Source of the DNA: Gammaproteobacteria bacterium
GTDB taxonomy: Bacteria; Pseudomonadota; Gammaproteobacteria; Pseudomonadales; Azotimanducaceae
NCBI GenBank assembly: GCA_009839405.1
Contig: VXPR01000099.1
Location: forward strand, 1 to 7,231
DNA: 7,231 nt
Direction of reading: 5' to 3'
This document shows, one piece after another, positions 1 through 6,490 of the stretch. The position numbers were made by a program, and so were the translations under genes. Position 1 is the first letter of the stretch. Every line of letters begins with the position of its first letter. The notes under the pieces were generated by a model that saw only the letters and a list, made by a program, of their open reading frames with translations, searched no databases and was not told the origin of the DNA.

Positions 1-17
1 ATAACGCCGGTGTCGGG

Positions 18-57
18 CTTTCCTCGACTCCCCCGCGTGGGGGGAGTGACAGGAAAG
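18..57. repeat. Long hairpin, first of the left-end palindrome cluster
   Basis: An outer arm at 18-24 (ctttcct) pairs with 51-57 (aggaaag), and an inner arm at 27-34 (actccccc) pairs with 40-47 (gggggagt). The small internal loop is 2 nt against 3 nt and the terminal loop is 5 nt. In total 15 base pairs can form. No T-run follows on either strand, so it is not a textbook intrinsic terminator. It could be a REP-like dispersed repeat or the 3' structure of a transcript from either side. The pairing is directly visible; the role is not known. Confidence 0.7.
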
Positions 58-74
58 GAGGGCGTCTCGCCCTC
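57..74. repeat. Palindromic repeat, copy 1 (gagggcg-tct-cgccctc)
   Basis: A 7-bp stem (58-64 with 68-74) closes a 3-nt loop. The 18-nt unit at 57-74 matches 7188-7205 at the other end of the window with one difference, in the loop (t67 against c7198). A near-exact recurrence about 7 kb away points to a dispersed repeat family rather than a gene-specific structure. Confidence 0.7.
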
Positions 75-108
75 GCCGACAGGCGCGTAATCCAGGGTCT
101 GTCGGCGA
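73..108. repeat. Inverted repeat, 10-bp arms
   Basis: The arm at 73-82 (tcgccgacag) is the exact reverse complement of 99-108 (ctgtcggcga), with a 16-nt loop between. It shares bases 73-74 with the preceding hairpin, so the two cannot both fold completely. It belongs to the same cluster downstream of the dioxygenase gene. Function unknown. Confidence 0.6.
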
Positions 109-117
109 ACTCAACAC

Positions 118-139
118 GGGCGGGGACAAAGCCCCGCCC
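118..139. repeat. GC-rich hairpin gggcgggg / ccccgccc
   Basis: Arms at 118-125 and 132-139 are exact reverse complements around a 6-nt loop (acaaag). The hairpin begins about 22 nt beyond the stop codon of the minus-strand dioxygenase gene, where a terminator would sit. The minus strand then continues with GTGTTGAG rather than a U-tract, so it would be a weak or factor-dependent terminator at best. A REP-type repeat that also protects the mRNA 3' end is an alternative. Confidence 0.6.
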
Positions 140-161
140 CTACGGGCCCGTGCGGCTCGGG

Positions 162-1028
162 CTACTCGAACGGCCGCTCGCCCTCGCACATCACCCGGTG
201 CAGGCGTCGCGGCTGGTCGCCGTGGTCATACACGGCCGCGTGCATGGAACACCGGTTGTCCCACATCACGAAGTCGCCAGGATGCCATCGGTGGCGGTAC
301 ATCACGTGGTCGCGCATCGAGTGGCGATAGAGGAAGTCGATCAGGTTGCGCCCCTCCGCCTCAGTCATTCCCTCTGCCCCCACGCAACGCGCCGCGAACG
401 TCACATAGAGCGCCTTGCGGCCGGTCACGGGGTGGGTGCGTACTGCGGGATGCCAGACCGGATCCGGCACCTCCTCCGGCCGGTCCGTGCCGCTCACCAC
501 ATGCTTGAAGCGCATTCCCACGAGCCACTTCTTCATCACCTCGGAGAGGCTGTCGTAGGCCATGTACTGATTGCAGAACATGGTGTCGCCGCCGTGTCTC
601 GGCACGTCCACCGCGTAGAGCGACGAGAACGAAGGCGGCCGCTCCACGAAGCAGGTGTCGGTGTGGAAGCCGCCGGATACCGGGTTGTCGGCGTCGCCCC
701 GGTCCGCCACCACGTGCACATAGTCCACGCCCGAACGCATGTCCACGCCCGGCGTCTTGGTGATGGTGCCGAAGCGGCTGACGAACGTGAGCTGCTCCTC
801 GGGCGTCAACGACTGGCCCGGAAACGCCCCGACGCAGTAGTCGCCAATTAGCCGCCGCACGGTCTCGACATCATCGTCGGACAACTCCTGCAGCGGTACA
901 CCGGTGATCTCAACGCCGGTGTAGCCCGTCATCAGTTCGGCCTTGAGCGCCGACCCCTCGCCAACGAGCGGCTCTACGCCGTTCGCAGCCCCATCAAGCT
1001 CTGCCTCCGCCGCCACATCAAGGCTCAT
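162..1028 (-). CDS. TauD/TfdA-family Fe(II)/2-oxoglutarate-dependent dioxygenase
   Basis: This is a predicted cytosolic non-haem iron oxygenase of 288 aa, matching TauD and TfdA in length. The family uses O2 and 2-oxoglutarate to hydroxylate a substrate, often releasing a sulfonate, ether or amine group; the substrate here cannot be told. Visible iron ligands are H122 and D124 in FHTDT and the distal H263 in the WDNRCSMHAA segment. R275 and R278 in RRLHRVM are candidates for binding the 2-oxoglutarate carboxylate. The N-terminal GYTGVEITGVPL block is typical of TauD starts. I chose the ATG at 1028 because GGAG lies 7 nt upstream. A GTG at 1073 would add 15 residues but has no convincing Shine-Dalgarno, and an ATG at 932 would cut close to the conserved N-terminus. 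The gene follows the LLM oxidoreductase in the same direction after 132 nt. Family confidence is high; substrate is unknown. Confidence 0.9.
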   Translation of the reverse strand: MSLDVAAEAELDGAANGVEPLVGEGSALKAELMTGYTGVEITGVPLQELSDDDVETVRRLIGDYCVGAFPGQSLTPEEQLTFVSRFGTITKTPGVDMRSGVDYVHVVADRGDADNPVSGGFHTDTCFVERPPSFSSLYAVDVPRHGGDTMFCNQYMAYDSLSEVMKKWLVGMRFKHVVSGTDRPEEVPDPVWHPAVRTHPVTGRKALYVTFAARCVGAEGMTEAEGRNLIDFLYRHSMRDHVMYRHRWHPGDFVMWDNRCSMHAAVYDHGDQPRRLHRVMCEGERPFE

Positions 1029-1151
1029 CGCAACGCTCCGAGGTGCTTCAACCAAGTTGCCCGATACTGTCACCCCGCAATCGCCAGCACAAGGAAACGC
1101 GACTGACGGCCGGGCAGCGGCGCGCCACTAGGGGTGCCAAGGCGCGTTCGC

Positions 1152-1169
1152 AAAGCGTTGTTACGCTTT
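1152..1169. other. Small inverted repeat over the LLM stop codon
   Basis: The arms aaagcg (1152-1157) and cgcttt (1164-1169) form a 6-bp stem around the LLM stop codon. It is too short, and lacks a following T-run on the minus strand, to be called a terminator, so read-through into the dioxygenase gene is plausible. The rest of 1029-1160 holds no further clear element apart from a weak promoter-like pair upstream of 1073 (TTGTGC, 17 nt, CAGTAT on the minus strand). Confidence 0.25.
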
Positions 1170-2228
1170 CAAGGGTGCCAGGACTTCCTCCGTGAAGCGC
1201 AGCGCGGCCTCCTGGGCTTCGGCGCCGGGAGCGGCGAAGTTCGGCCCCATCACCGCGAATTTCTCGATTCCGAGTTCCACCAGCGCCGCCAGTCGATCCG
1301 CGCAATAACCACCCTCGCCGACGATGGCGTAACCGTCGATGAATTCGTCCGTCAGGGCCGTCGTCTGGTCGCCACCCTGGCGGCCGTGGGCGTTCATGTC
1401 GTAGCGATCGTGGATGTTGCGCAAGACATCGGTCTGCTTTTCGTCCGCCGGCCCAGACACCTCGCCGTACATGACCGAGAAGCGGGCGAACAGCCCCGTG
1501 GTGGCGCGCCCTAGTTCGCGCCCCTTGGCTGCATCGGGGTGGCAGACAACATTGACATAGGCACCGAATCCGACGGAGTCCGGATCGCGGCCAGCCTTCT
1601 CCGCCGCCTCTCGTGCCGTGCCGATGCCCCACGCGACGCGCTTGGGATCGGCACCCACGGCCAGCATCACCCGGTCCGCATGGCGGGCGGCAATGCCGAT
1701 GGCACGCGGCCCCGTCACTGCAGCCTCAACCGGCACCTTCGGCCCATCGCCCACCCAGCCAATGGAACTGCCCTCCGGGGCATGGGCAAGGCCAAGTCGC
1801 TCCGCCGGCGGTGCAGCCTCGTCAGGAATCTCCATGCGCTCGAAGCCGATTTCCTCGCCATTGAGATACGCCTGCAGGTTCGCAAGGTAGCGCTCGAACC
1901 ACCCAAGCCGCGCTGGGGCACGCCCAAGGTGCGCGAGCGCACTGTCGCCGCGGCCGATGCCAAGCACCATCCGCCCCTTCGACAGCCGCTGCACGGAGAG
2001 CGCGGACGACGCCGTGACCGCCGCATGGCGCGTAACCGGATTGGTGACCGAAGTCTCAAGCCCTAACCGTTCGGTCGCAGTCGCGGCCAGCGCCAGGCAC
2101 ACATAGGGGTCGCCAGACAGATTCTGCGAATCCACCACCAGCATCCCGTCCCAACCTCGAGCCTCGGCCTCTTGCGCGAACGCCGCACTCCGCCCAGGCG
2201 CGGCCACGGTTGCTGTCCAGAATTCCAT
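1161..2228 (-). CDS. Luciferase-like (LLM) flavin/F420-dependent oxidoreductase
   Basis: This 355-aa protein belongs to the bacterial luciferase / methylenetetrahydromethanopterin-reductase superfamily, single-domain TIM-barrel enzymes that use FMN or F420. The signature lies at residues 59-102: TSVTNPVTRHAAVTASSA, then LSKGRMVLGIGRGDSALAHLG, the classic Mer-like block. An N-terminal EARGWDGMLVVDSQ segment (22-35) and a C-terminal IEKFAVMGP strand (321-329) fit the fold. No signal peptide is seen. The ATG at 2228 is preceded by GGGGGAATCA, a good ribosome binding site. The same frame stays open to 2975, but that extension runs antisense through the tRNA and the peroxiredoxin gene and must not be annotated as protein. 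The tRNA-Arg gene ends 20 nt upstream and the dioxygenase gene lies downstream. Cofactor and substrate cannot be decided from sequence alone. Confidence 0.92.
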   Translation of the reverse strand: MEFWTATVAAPGRSAAFAQEAEARGWDGMLVVDSQNLSGDPYVCLALAATATERLGLETSVTNPVTRHAAVTASSALSVQRLSKGRMVLGIGRGDSALAHLGRAPARLGWFERYLANLQAYLNGEEIGFERMEIPDEAAPPAERLGLAHAPEGSSIGWVGDGPKVPVEAAVTGPRAIGIAARHADRVMLAVGADPKRVAWGIGTAREAAEKAGRDPDSVGFGAYVNVVCHPDAAKGRELGRATTGLFARFSVMYGEVSGPADEKQTDVLRNIHDRYDMNAHGRQGGDQTTALTDEFIDGYAIVGEGGYCADRLAALVELGIEKFAVMGPNFAAPGAEAQEAALRFTEEVLAPLKA

Positions 2229-2248
2229 TGATTCCCCCAAAACTGGTC

Positions 2249-2325
2249 TGGCGCCCCGAGAAGGATTCGAACCTTCGACCTGCCCCTTAGGAGGGGGCCG
2301 CGCTATCCAGCTGTGCCATCGGGGC
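2249..2325 (-). tRNA. tRNA-Arg, anticodon CCT
   Basis: The minus strand folds into a complete 77-nt cloverleaf. The 7-bp acceptor stem is GCCCCGA with TCGGGGC, followed by discriminator G and an encoded CCA (2249-2251). The anticodon stem GCCCC/GGGGC closes loop CTCCTAA, placing anticodon CCT at 2291-2289, which reads AGG (Arg). The variable loop is AGGTC and the T arm is GAAGG-TTCGAAT-CCTTC. The D stem GCAC/GCGC has one A-C mismatch at the 12-23 position. Its 5' end is 8 nt from a candidate -10 box, and its 3' end is 20 nt from the LLM start codon with no terminator between, suggesting a tRNA-mRNA transcript cut by tRNA-processing enzymes. Confidence 0.96.
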
Positions 2326-2333
2326 GTGGGGGC

Positions 2334-2362
2334 ATTGTGCGCTACAGCGCGATCCCGCTCAA
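2334..2362 (-). promoter_or_regulatory. Candidate sigma-70 promoter for tRNA-Arg and the LLM gene
   Basis: On the minus strand TTGAGC (2362-2357) and CACAAT (2339-2334) are separated by exactly 17 nt. Each matches four of six consensus bases. Transcription would start near 2327, only about 2 nt before the mature tRNA 5' end. A short palindrome gcgctacagcgc (2339-2350) lies in the spacer and could be an operator, though it may be chance in GC-rich DNA. Confidence 0.4.
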
Positions 2363-2383
2363 CAAACGGAGCGTGCCACGTAC

Positions 2384-2389
2384 TAAAAT
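2384..2389 (+). promoter_or_regulatory. Candidate -10 box of the peroxiredoxin gene
   Basis: TAAAAT matches five of six bases of the sigma-70 -10 consensus and stands out in GC-rich DNA, 43 nt before the peroxiredoxin ATG. The best -35-like hexamer, TCAACA at 2359-2364, is 19 nt away and imperfect; it overlaps the -35 of the divergent tRNA promoter. I see no clear OxyR-type site. Confidence 0.35.
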
Positions 2390-2432
2390 GGCCGCCACCG
2401 AAGACCCACGAGCCGTTTACTCGGAGGAAGCC

Positions 2433-3089
2433 ATGCTCAGCATCAACAGCGAAGTGCCCAATTTCACGGCCCAAACCACCCAGGGCGAAATCCAGTTCCA
2501 TGACTGGATTGGCGAGGGTTGGGCCATCCTGTTTTCGCATCCGAAGGACTTCACGCCGGTCTGCACCACCGAACTCGGCTACATGGCAGGCCTTGCGGAC
2601 GACTTTGCCGAACGCGGCTGCAAGATCATCGGCCTTTCCGTGGATCCGGTGGCGAGCCACAGCGAGTGGCTGAAGGACATCGAGGAGACGCAGGGCAACG
2701 CCGTCACCTATCCGCTGATCGGCGACCCCGACCTCAGCATTGCCAAGTCGTTCAACATGCTCCCCGCAGATGCCGGCGAGTCCTCCGAAGGCCGGACGCC
2801 AGTGGACAATGCCACGGTGCGCTCGGTGTTCGTCATCGGTCCCGACAAGCGCATCAAGGCCATGCTCACCTATCCCATGAGCACGGGGCGCAACTTCGAC
2901 GAGGTGTTGCGCCTGCTCGACAGTTGCCAGCTCACCGCATCGCACCAGGTGGCGACGCCCGTGAACTGGAAGCACGGGGATGACGTGATCATCGTGCCGG
3001 CGGTGTCGGACGAGGAGGCGAAGGCGCGCTATCCGGACGGGTGGCAGGCGCCGAAGCCCTACATCAGGATCGTTCCACAGCCGCAGTAG
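2433..3089 (+). CDS. 1-Cys peroxiredoxin of the Prx6 type (AhpC/TSA family)
   Basis: This is a cytosolic thiol peroxidase that reduces hydrogen peroxide and organic peroxides. Its 218 aa fits Prx6 proteins, which are longer than 2-Cys AhpC. The active-site block HPKDFTPVCTTE gives the PxxxTxxC motif with P37, T41 and peroxidatic C44; PVCTTE is the Prx6 hallmark. R130 in NATVRSVFVI is the likely active-site arginine. The C-terminal arm NWKHGDDVIIVPAVSDEEAK followed by a GW-x-KPYIR segment is the typical Prx6 dimerisation extension. C63 and C165 are present, but neither sits in a 2-Cys resolving motif. The ATG at 2433 has GGAGGAAG two bases upstream; an in-frame extension to 2313 would start inside the tRNA gene and is rejected. 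The gene is divergent from the tRNA and ends 4 bp from the converging ABC permease gene. Confidence 0.95.
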   Translation: MLSINSEVPNFTAQTTQGEIQFHDWIGEGWAILFSHPKDFTPVCTTELGYMAGLADDFAERGCKIIGLSVDPVASHSEWLKDIEETQGNAVTYPLIGDPDLSIAKSFNMLPADAGESSEGRTPVDNATVRSVFVIGPDKRIKAMLTYPMSTGRNFDEVLRLLDSCQLTASHQVATPVNWKHGDDVIIVPAVSDEEAKARYPDGWQAPKPYIRIVPQPQ

Positions 3090-3093
3090 CTGT

Positions 3094-4296
3094 TCATAGG
3101 ATCAGCTTCTCGCTGCGGAAGCGGCGCACCGTGAGCCACACCAGCATTGCCGCCACGGCGGCGGTGCTGGCGACGGACGTGACGATGTGCAGGGGGTCGA
3201 GGGCCTCTGCGCGGAGGACATCGCTCAGCAGAAGGTGCTGCGACAGCGCCGGCACCAGCATCAAGGGTACGGAATCCTGCATCGGGCGCAGCGCCGCGAA
3301 CACCACGGGCAGGGTGGGCGCGATCATGGCGATGCTGGTGTAGGTCTGCGCTTCGCGGAACGAGCGCGTGAGGGACGCGGCGGCCACCATCAAGGCGGAG
3401 GCCAGCGCCGCAAACGGGAACACCAACAGGAACATCTGCGCCGCCTCGACGACGCCGAAGTTGGCGGTCATGCCGAGTTCGCCGAGCGGCAGGAACTGCA
3501 CCGCGACGGCAAACGAAATGACCGTGATCGCCAGCGACGCCGTCATCACCACGAGCGTCGCCAGCACCTTCGCCAGCACCAGCGTCTCGCGCATGATGGG
3601 CATGGTCAGGAGCGGCTCCAGCGAGCCGCGTTCGCGCTCGCCGGCGGTGATGTCCACGGCGATCTGCGAGCCGCCGATGAGCACGGCAAAAAGCACGAAG
3701 TAGCCGACGATGCCAAGCAGCAGATAGGCCCGGCGAGTCGGCGTGGAAACGTCGTCCCGCAATACCGCCAGCGGTGCCCCCACGGTTGGATGAATGCCGC
3801 GCAGCTGCAGACGGATGCCCCCCACCGTCGCGCTCCATGCCCCGAGCGCATTCCGCACGCGGTTCGTTTCGGGTCGGGCCCGATTGCTTGAACTGTCGGC
3901 GACAACCCACACCCGCGCCGCCTGTCCCGCCGCCAGCGCCTCGGCGAAGTCCTCGGCCACCACGATGCCCACCTCGACCTCGCCACTGCGCACCGCTTCC
4001 CGCAGTGCCTCGTGTCGCGCAGTTTGGTCGCCTTGGTCCGCGAACGCTTCTGCGTCGATATCAATCAGGCTCTGGCGCAGGTGCGCCACCAGATTCGGGG
4101 CGCGTTCCGCACCGATGGCGGGGATCTCGATCGCTGCGGCCACATCGTCAATCGCCTGATGCATCGTGAAGGCGGTGATGCCAACGAACAGGAAGGGGCC
4201 GAGCAGCGGCGCCACGAGCAGCGTCGTCGCCAGCGCCCGCCATTCACGAGTGCCCTCGAGCAACTCCTTGCGCAGCACCACGAGAAAGCCGTTCAA
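3094..4296 (-). CDS. ABC-2 type permease, NatB-like
   Basis: This is the membrane subunit of an ABC exporter, 400 aa. One N-terminal membrane helix (about 21-43) is followed by a large soluble, presumably periplasmic domain (about 45-188). Five more hydrophobic segments follow at about 190-215, 240-266, 286-309, 319-337 and 371-391. The stretch from DITAGERERGSLEPLLTMP (216-234) through LAKVLA is the hallmark of the NatB-type (COG1668) permease family, some of which export sodium. The start is a TTG at 4296 with GGAGGA about 6 nt upstream; no ATG or GTG occurs near the conserved N-terminus NGFLVVLRKELLEG. The TTG overlaps the ATPase stop codon in TTGA, implying translational coupling. The stop lies 4 bp from the end of the convergent peroxiredoxin gene. 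The substrate is not known; Na+ is only the best-known case for the family. Confidence 0.9.
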   Translation of the reverse strand: MNGFLVVLRKELLEGTREWRALATTLLVAPLLGPFLFVGITAFTMHQAIDDVAAAIEIPAIGAERAPNLVAHLRQSLIDIDAEAFADQGDQTARHEALREAVRSGEVEVGIVVAEDFAEALAAGQAARVWVVADSSSNRARPETNRVRNALGAWSATVGGIRLQLRGIHPTVGAPLAVLRDDVSTPTRRAYLLLGIVGYFVLFAVLIGGSQIAVDITAGERERGSLEPLLTMPIMRETLVLAKVLATLVVMTASLAITVISFAVAVQFLPLGELGMTANFGVVEAAQMFLLVFPFAALASALMVAAASLTRSFREAQTYTSIAMIAPTLPVVFAALRPMQDSVPLMLVPALSQHLLLSDVLRAEALDPLHIVTSVASTAAVAAMLVWLTVRRFRSEKLIL

Positions 4297-5021
4297 TCGG
4301 AGTCCTCCAAGTCCACGGCGGCCAGAAATGCGTCCTCGAGGTCGTCCTTGCCGGTGGCGATGCGAATGTCGTGCGCTGTGCCTGTGACCGCCACATGGCC
4401 CCGGCTGATGATGACGATCTGGTCGCACAGCGCCGCCACCTCCTGCATCACGTGGCTGGAGAACAGCACGCAGCAACCGGCGTCGCGACGTTCAAGAATG
4501 ACGTGCCTGAGCGCCCGTGTGGTGAGCACATCAAGGCCGTTGGTGGGTTCGTCGAGAATCAGGATGCTGGGGTCATGCACCATGCAGCGTGCCAGCGACA
4601 CGCGAATGTGCTGGCCTTGGGAGAAGCCGCGGGCGCGGCGGTCGGCGATCTGTTCGAGATAGAGCTCGCCGATGACGCGGTCGATTCGCGCCTCGGCGGC
4701 GGCGCCCGTGAGACCCTGCAGCGCGGCGTAGTAGGCGATGTTCTCCCGCGCCGTCATGTTCCCGTACACGCTCGAACCGTGCGGCAGCACGCCGATGCGG
4801 CGGCGCGCTTCGAGCGGATCCCTGAGTGCGTCCACGCCGTCGATCTGCACCTCGCCGTGGTCCGCCTGCAGCACGGTGGCAAGGATCCGCAGGGTGGTGG
4901 ACTTGCCGGCGCCGTTGGGGCCGAGCAGGCCCGTGATGCGCCCCTTCGGCGCCACAAAGCTGACGCCCTCGATCGCCTGCACATCGCCAAAGCGTTTGCC
5001 GAGGCCCGCCACTTCGATCAT
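4293..5021 (-). CDS. ABC transporter ATP-binding protein, NatA-like
   Basis: This 242-aa cytosolic ATPase drives the permease encoded directly downstream. Visible motifs are Walker A GPNGAGKST (34-42), signature FSQGQ (133-137), Walker B ILILDEP (153-159), D-loop GLD (162-164) and H-loop H190 in SSHVM. The Q-loop position (LPHGSSVYGNMTARENI, 79-95) has H81 instead of glutamine, a site that also varies in the NatA branch. The ATG at 5021 overlaps the hydrolase stop in an ATGA tetranucleotide. Only a weak G-rich Shine-Dalgarno (GGGGCCGGCGCC before the ATG) is present, so translation probably depends on coupling. The C-terminus is short, acidic and without an added domain. Confidence 0.95.
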   Translation of the reverse strand: MIEVAGLGKRFGDVQAIEGVSFVAPKGRITGLLGPNGAGKSTTLRILATVLQADHGEVQIDGVDALRDPLEARRRIGVLPHGSSVYGNMTARENIAYYAALQGLTGAAAEARIDRVIGELYLEQIADRRARGFSQGQHIRVSLARCMVHDPSILILDEPTNGLDVLTTRALRHVILERRDAGCCVLFSSHVMQEVAALCDQIVIISRGHVAVTGTAHDIRIATGKDDLEDAFLAAVDLEDSD

Positions 5022-6472
5022 GGCGCCGGCCCCAGCGGCGAGATGAAGGGCGGGAACGGGACGATGCGTTCGACGCAGGAGGCGTCGAGTGCGGAAGGCT
5101 CCGGCGATTCCACGAATTCCGCCACGAGATGCGGCACGCAACCGACCGCCAACATGCCGTGTCCCTGTCCTGGCGCAACCACCTCGACATACCGGGCAAG
5201 GAATGGCGTCGCCAGCGAAACATACCGGGGTGGCGTGATGGGGTCCTTCTCGCCGGAAAGGATGAGCACCGGCACGTCGCTCCCGACCGGGTTCTTGAAG
5301 GCGTCGTCCATCACGCCGGCAGGCCAGCGCTCGCAAACCTGGGCCAAAGCCTCCACGAACATCGTGCCCATGTAGGTGCCGCGCTGCGCATCGACGTCTA
5401 CCTCGCCCCAGAAGGGCACGTCCTCGGTGCAGACGACGGCGAAGTTGAGGCCGTAGGCCAGCTCGCCAATCCCCTCCGCCAGCATGAGCGCCTGCGCCGC
5501 CAGCCGTTCGTAGCGGCGCTCGAAGGCGTCGTTGAACAGCACCGGCAGCATGGCGGCGCTCTGGGGCGAGTACAGCAAGAGCCGTACGACGCCGGCGGCG
5601 ATGGTGCGCGAAAGTACAAGTGGCGTCGGTTGGCCGCTCGCGGGGTGCGGCACGGTGACGTCGGCCGGTGCGTCGCCAAGCCGCTGCATCACGGCATCGA
5701 AGCGGGCACGAACGTTGGGGAACGCGGCGTTGCAGGACGCGTCGGCCTCGCACCGCGCCCAGGTGGCATCGAGCGCGGCCTGGCTTTCGAGGGCAGTGTC
5801 GGGGCCGAGGGCAACGCTCGCTGGAACCAGGCCATCGAGCACCAAGCTGCGGGCGCGTTCCGGGTACCGACGCAGGTAATGCTGGGCGACGCGCGTGCCG
5901 TAGGACACGCCATAGAGATTGAGCTCTGCGTAGCCAAGCGCCGCTCGCACGAGTTCGAGGTCCTGCACAGCAACGCTGGTGGTGAAGAAGCGAGGGTCGT
6001 GGTCGAGATCGTCAAGACAGGCCAAGGTCAGCGCCACGGTTTCGTCCACGCTGTCGCCGACGCCCCAGTCGCGTCCGTCCGCATCGAGCCCTGGACAGTG
6101 CAGGGGCGCAGAATGGCCCGTGCCACGTTGATCCACGAGGACGATGTCCCGCCGCCGCGCCACGCTCGTGAAGGCCCCTGCCATCGCCGCATAGAATCTC
6201 GTTGCAGCATCCCCAGGCCCCCCGGCGATGACGACAAGGGGATCGGGCCGGCTGTCTTCCGCCAACGCCGGCACCACGGCGACGTGCAAGCTGATGCGCT
6301 CGCCATCGGGCTGATACGGATTGAGCGGCACCGGCAACTCGCCGCAGCGCGCCGCAACCTCGTAGCGACCGCCCACGGCCGTGAGCTTGCAGGGAAGAAG
6401 CTCGACGGCTGCCGTCGGCAAGGCAAGCAATGCGACGAAGACTGTCGCCACTGTGGCGGCTGGGACTCGCAT
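5018..6472 (-). CDS. Exported alpha/beta hydrolase, S33/TAP-type peptidase
   Basis: This 484-aa protein has a signal peptide: R2, a hydrophobic core at about 6-19, and likely cleavage near TAA-V at 22-23. The alpha/beta-hydrolase core includes oxyanion segment IAGGPGD (82-88), DQRGTG (114-119) and nucleophile elbow GVSYG (188-192) with S190. The acid is D410 in LSGEKDPITPP and the base is H438 in GQGHGM. GGPG plus DQRGTG and a C-terminal catalytic block are typical of prolyl/tripeptidyl aminopeptidase relatives with a TAP C-terminal domain, usually about 450-520 aa. Ten cysteines in the mature part (for example C28/C43 and C241/C247) fit a disulfide-containing periplasmic or secreted enzyme. 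The ATG at 6472 comes 18 nt after the upstream stop, with no strong Shine-Dalgarno. Its place in an exporter operon suggests it acts on the exported compound or its precursor; this is inference. An esterase rather than a peptidase cannot be excluded. Confidence 0.9.
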   Translation of the reverse strand: MRVPAATVATVFVALLALPTAAVELLPCKLTAVGGRYEVAARCGELPVPLNPYQPDGERISLHVAVVPALAEDSRPDPLVVIAGGPGDAATRFYAAMAGAFTSVARRRDIVLVDQRGTGHSAPLHCPGLDADGRDWGVGDSVDETVALTLACLDDLDHDPRFFTTSVAVQDLELVRAALGYAELNLYGVSYGTRVAQHYLRRYPERARSLVLDGLVPASVALGPDTALESQAALDATWARCEADASCNAAFPNVRARFDAVMQRLGDAPADVTVPHPASGQPTPLVLSRTIAAGVVRLLLYSPQSAAMLPVLFNDAFERRYERLAAQALMLAEGIGELAYGLNFAVVCTEDVPFWGEVDVDAQRGTYMGTMFVEALAQVCERWPAGVMDDAFKNPVGSDVPVLILSGEKDPITPPRYVSLATPFLARYVEVVAPGQGHGMLAVGCVPHLVAEFVESPEPSALDASCVERIVPFPPFISPLGPAP

Positions 6473-6490
6473 GGCGAAGGAGCTGACCTG

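Noticed and set aside
1..139. A CRISPR array in the repeat-rich left end
   Set aside because: The hairpins differ in sequence and spacing; there are no regularly spaced direct repeats and no cas genes.
150..851. A 233-aa plus-strand open frame opposite the dioxygenase
   Set aside because: Antisense shadow with repeated HVV/VAxHH composition; the minus strand encodes all Fe/2-oxoglutarate dioxygenase motifs.
2249..2325. The tRNA gene as an integration site for a genomic island
   Set aside because: I found no direct repeat of the tRNA 3' end elsewhere in the window and no integrase or phage gene.
2229..2975. A 249-residue N-terminal extension of the LLM protein in the same open frame
   Set aside because: It runs antisense through the tRNA and most of the peroxiredoxin gene. 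The LLM family N-terminus (MEFWTATV) and a strong ribosome binding site place the true start at 2228.
4371..5375. A 334-aa plus-strand open frame opposite the ATPase and hydrolase genes
   Set aside because: It is the antisense shadow of high-GC coding sequence; the opposite strand carries complete ABC ATPase and hydrolase motifs. The His/Arg/Ala-rich translation shows no fold signals.
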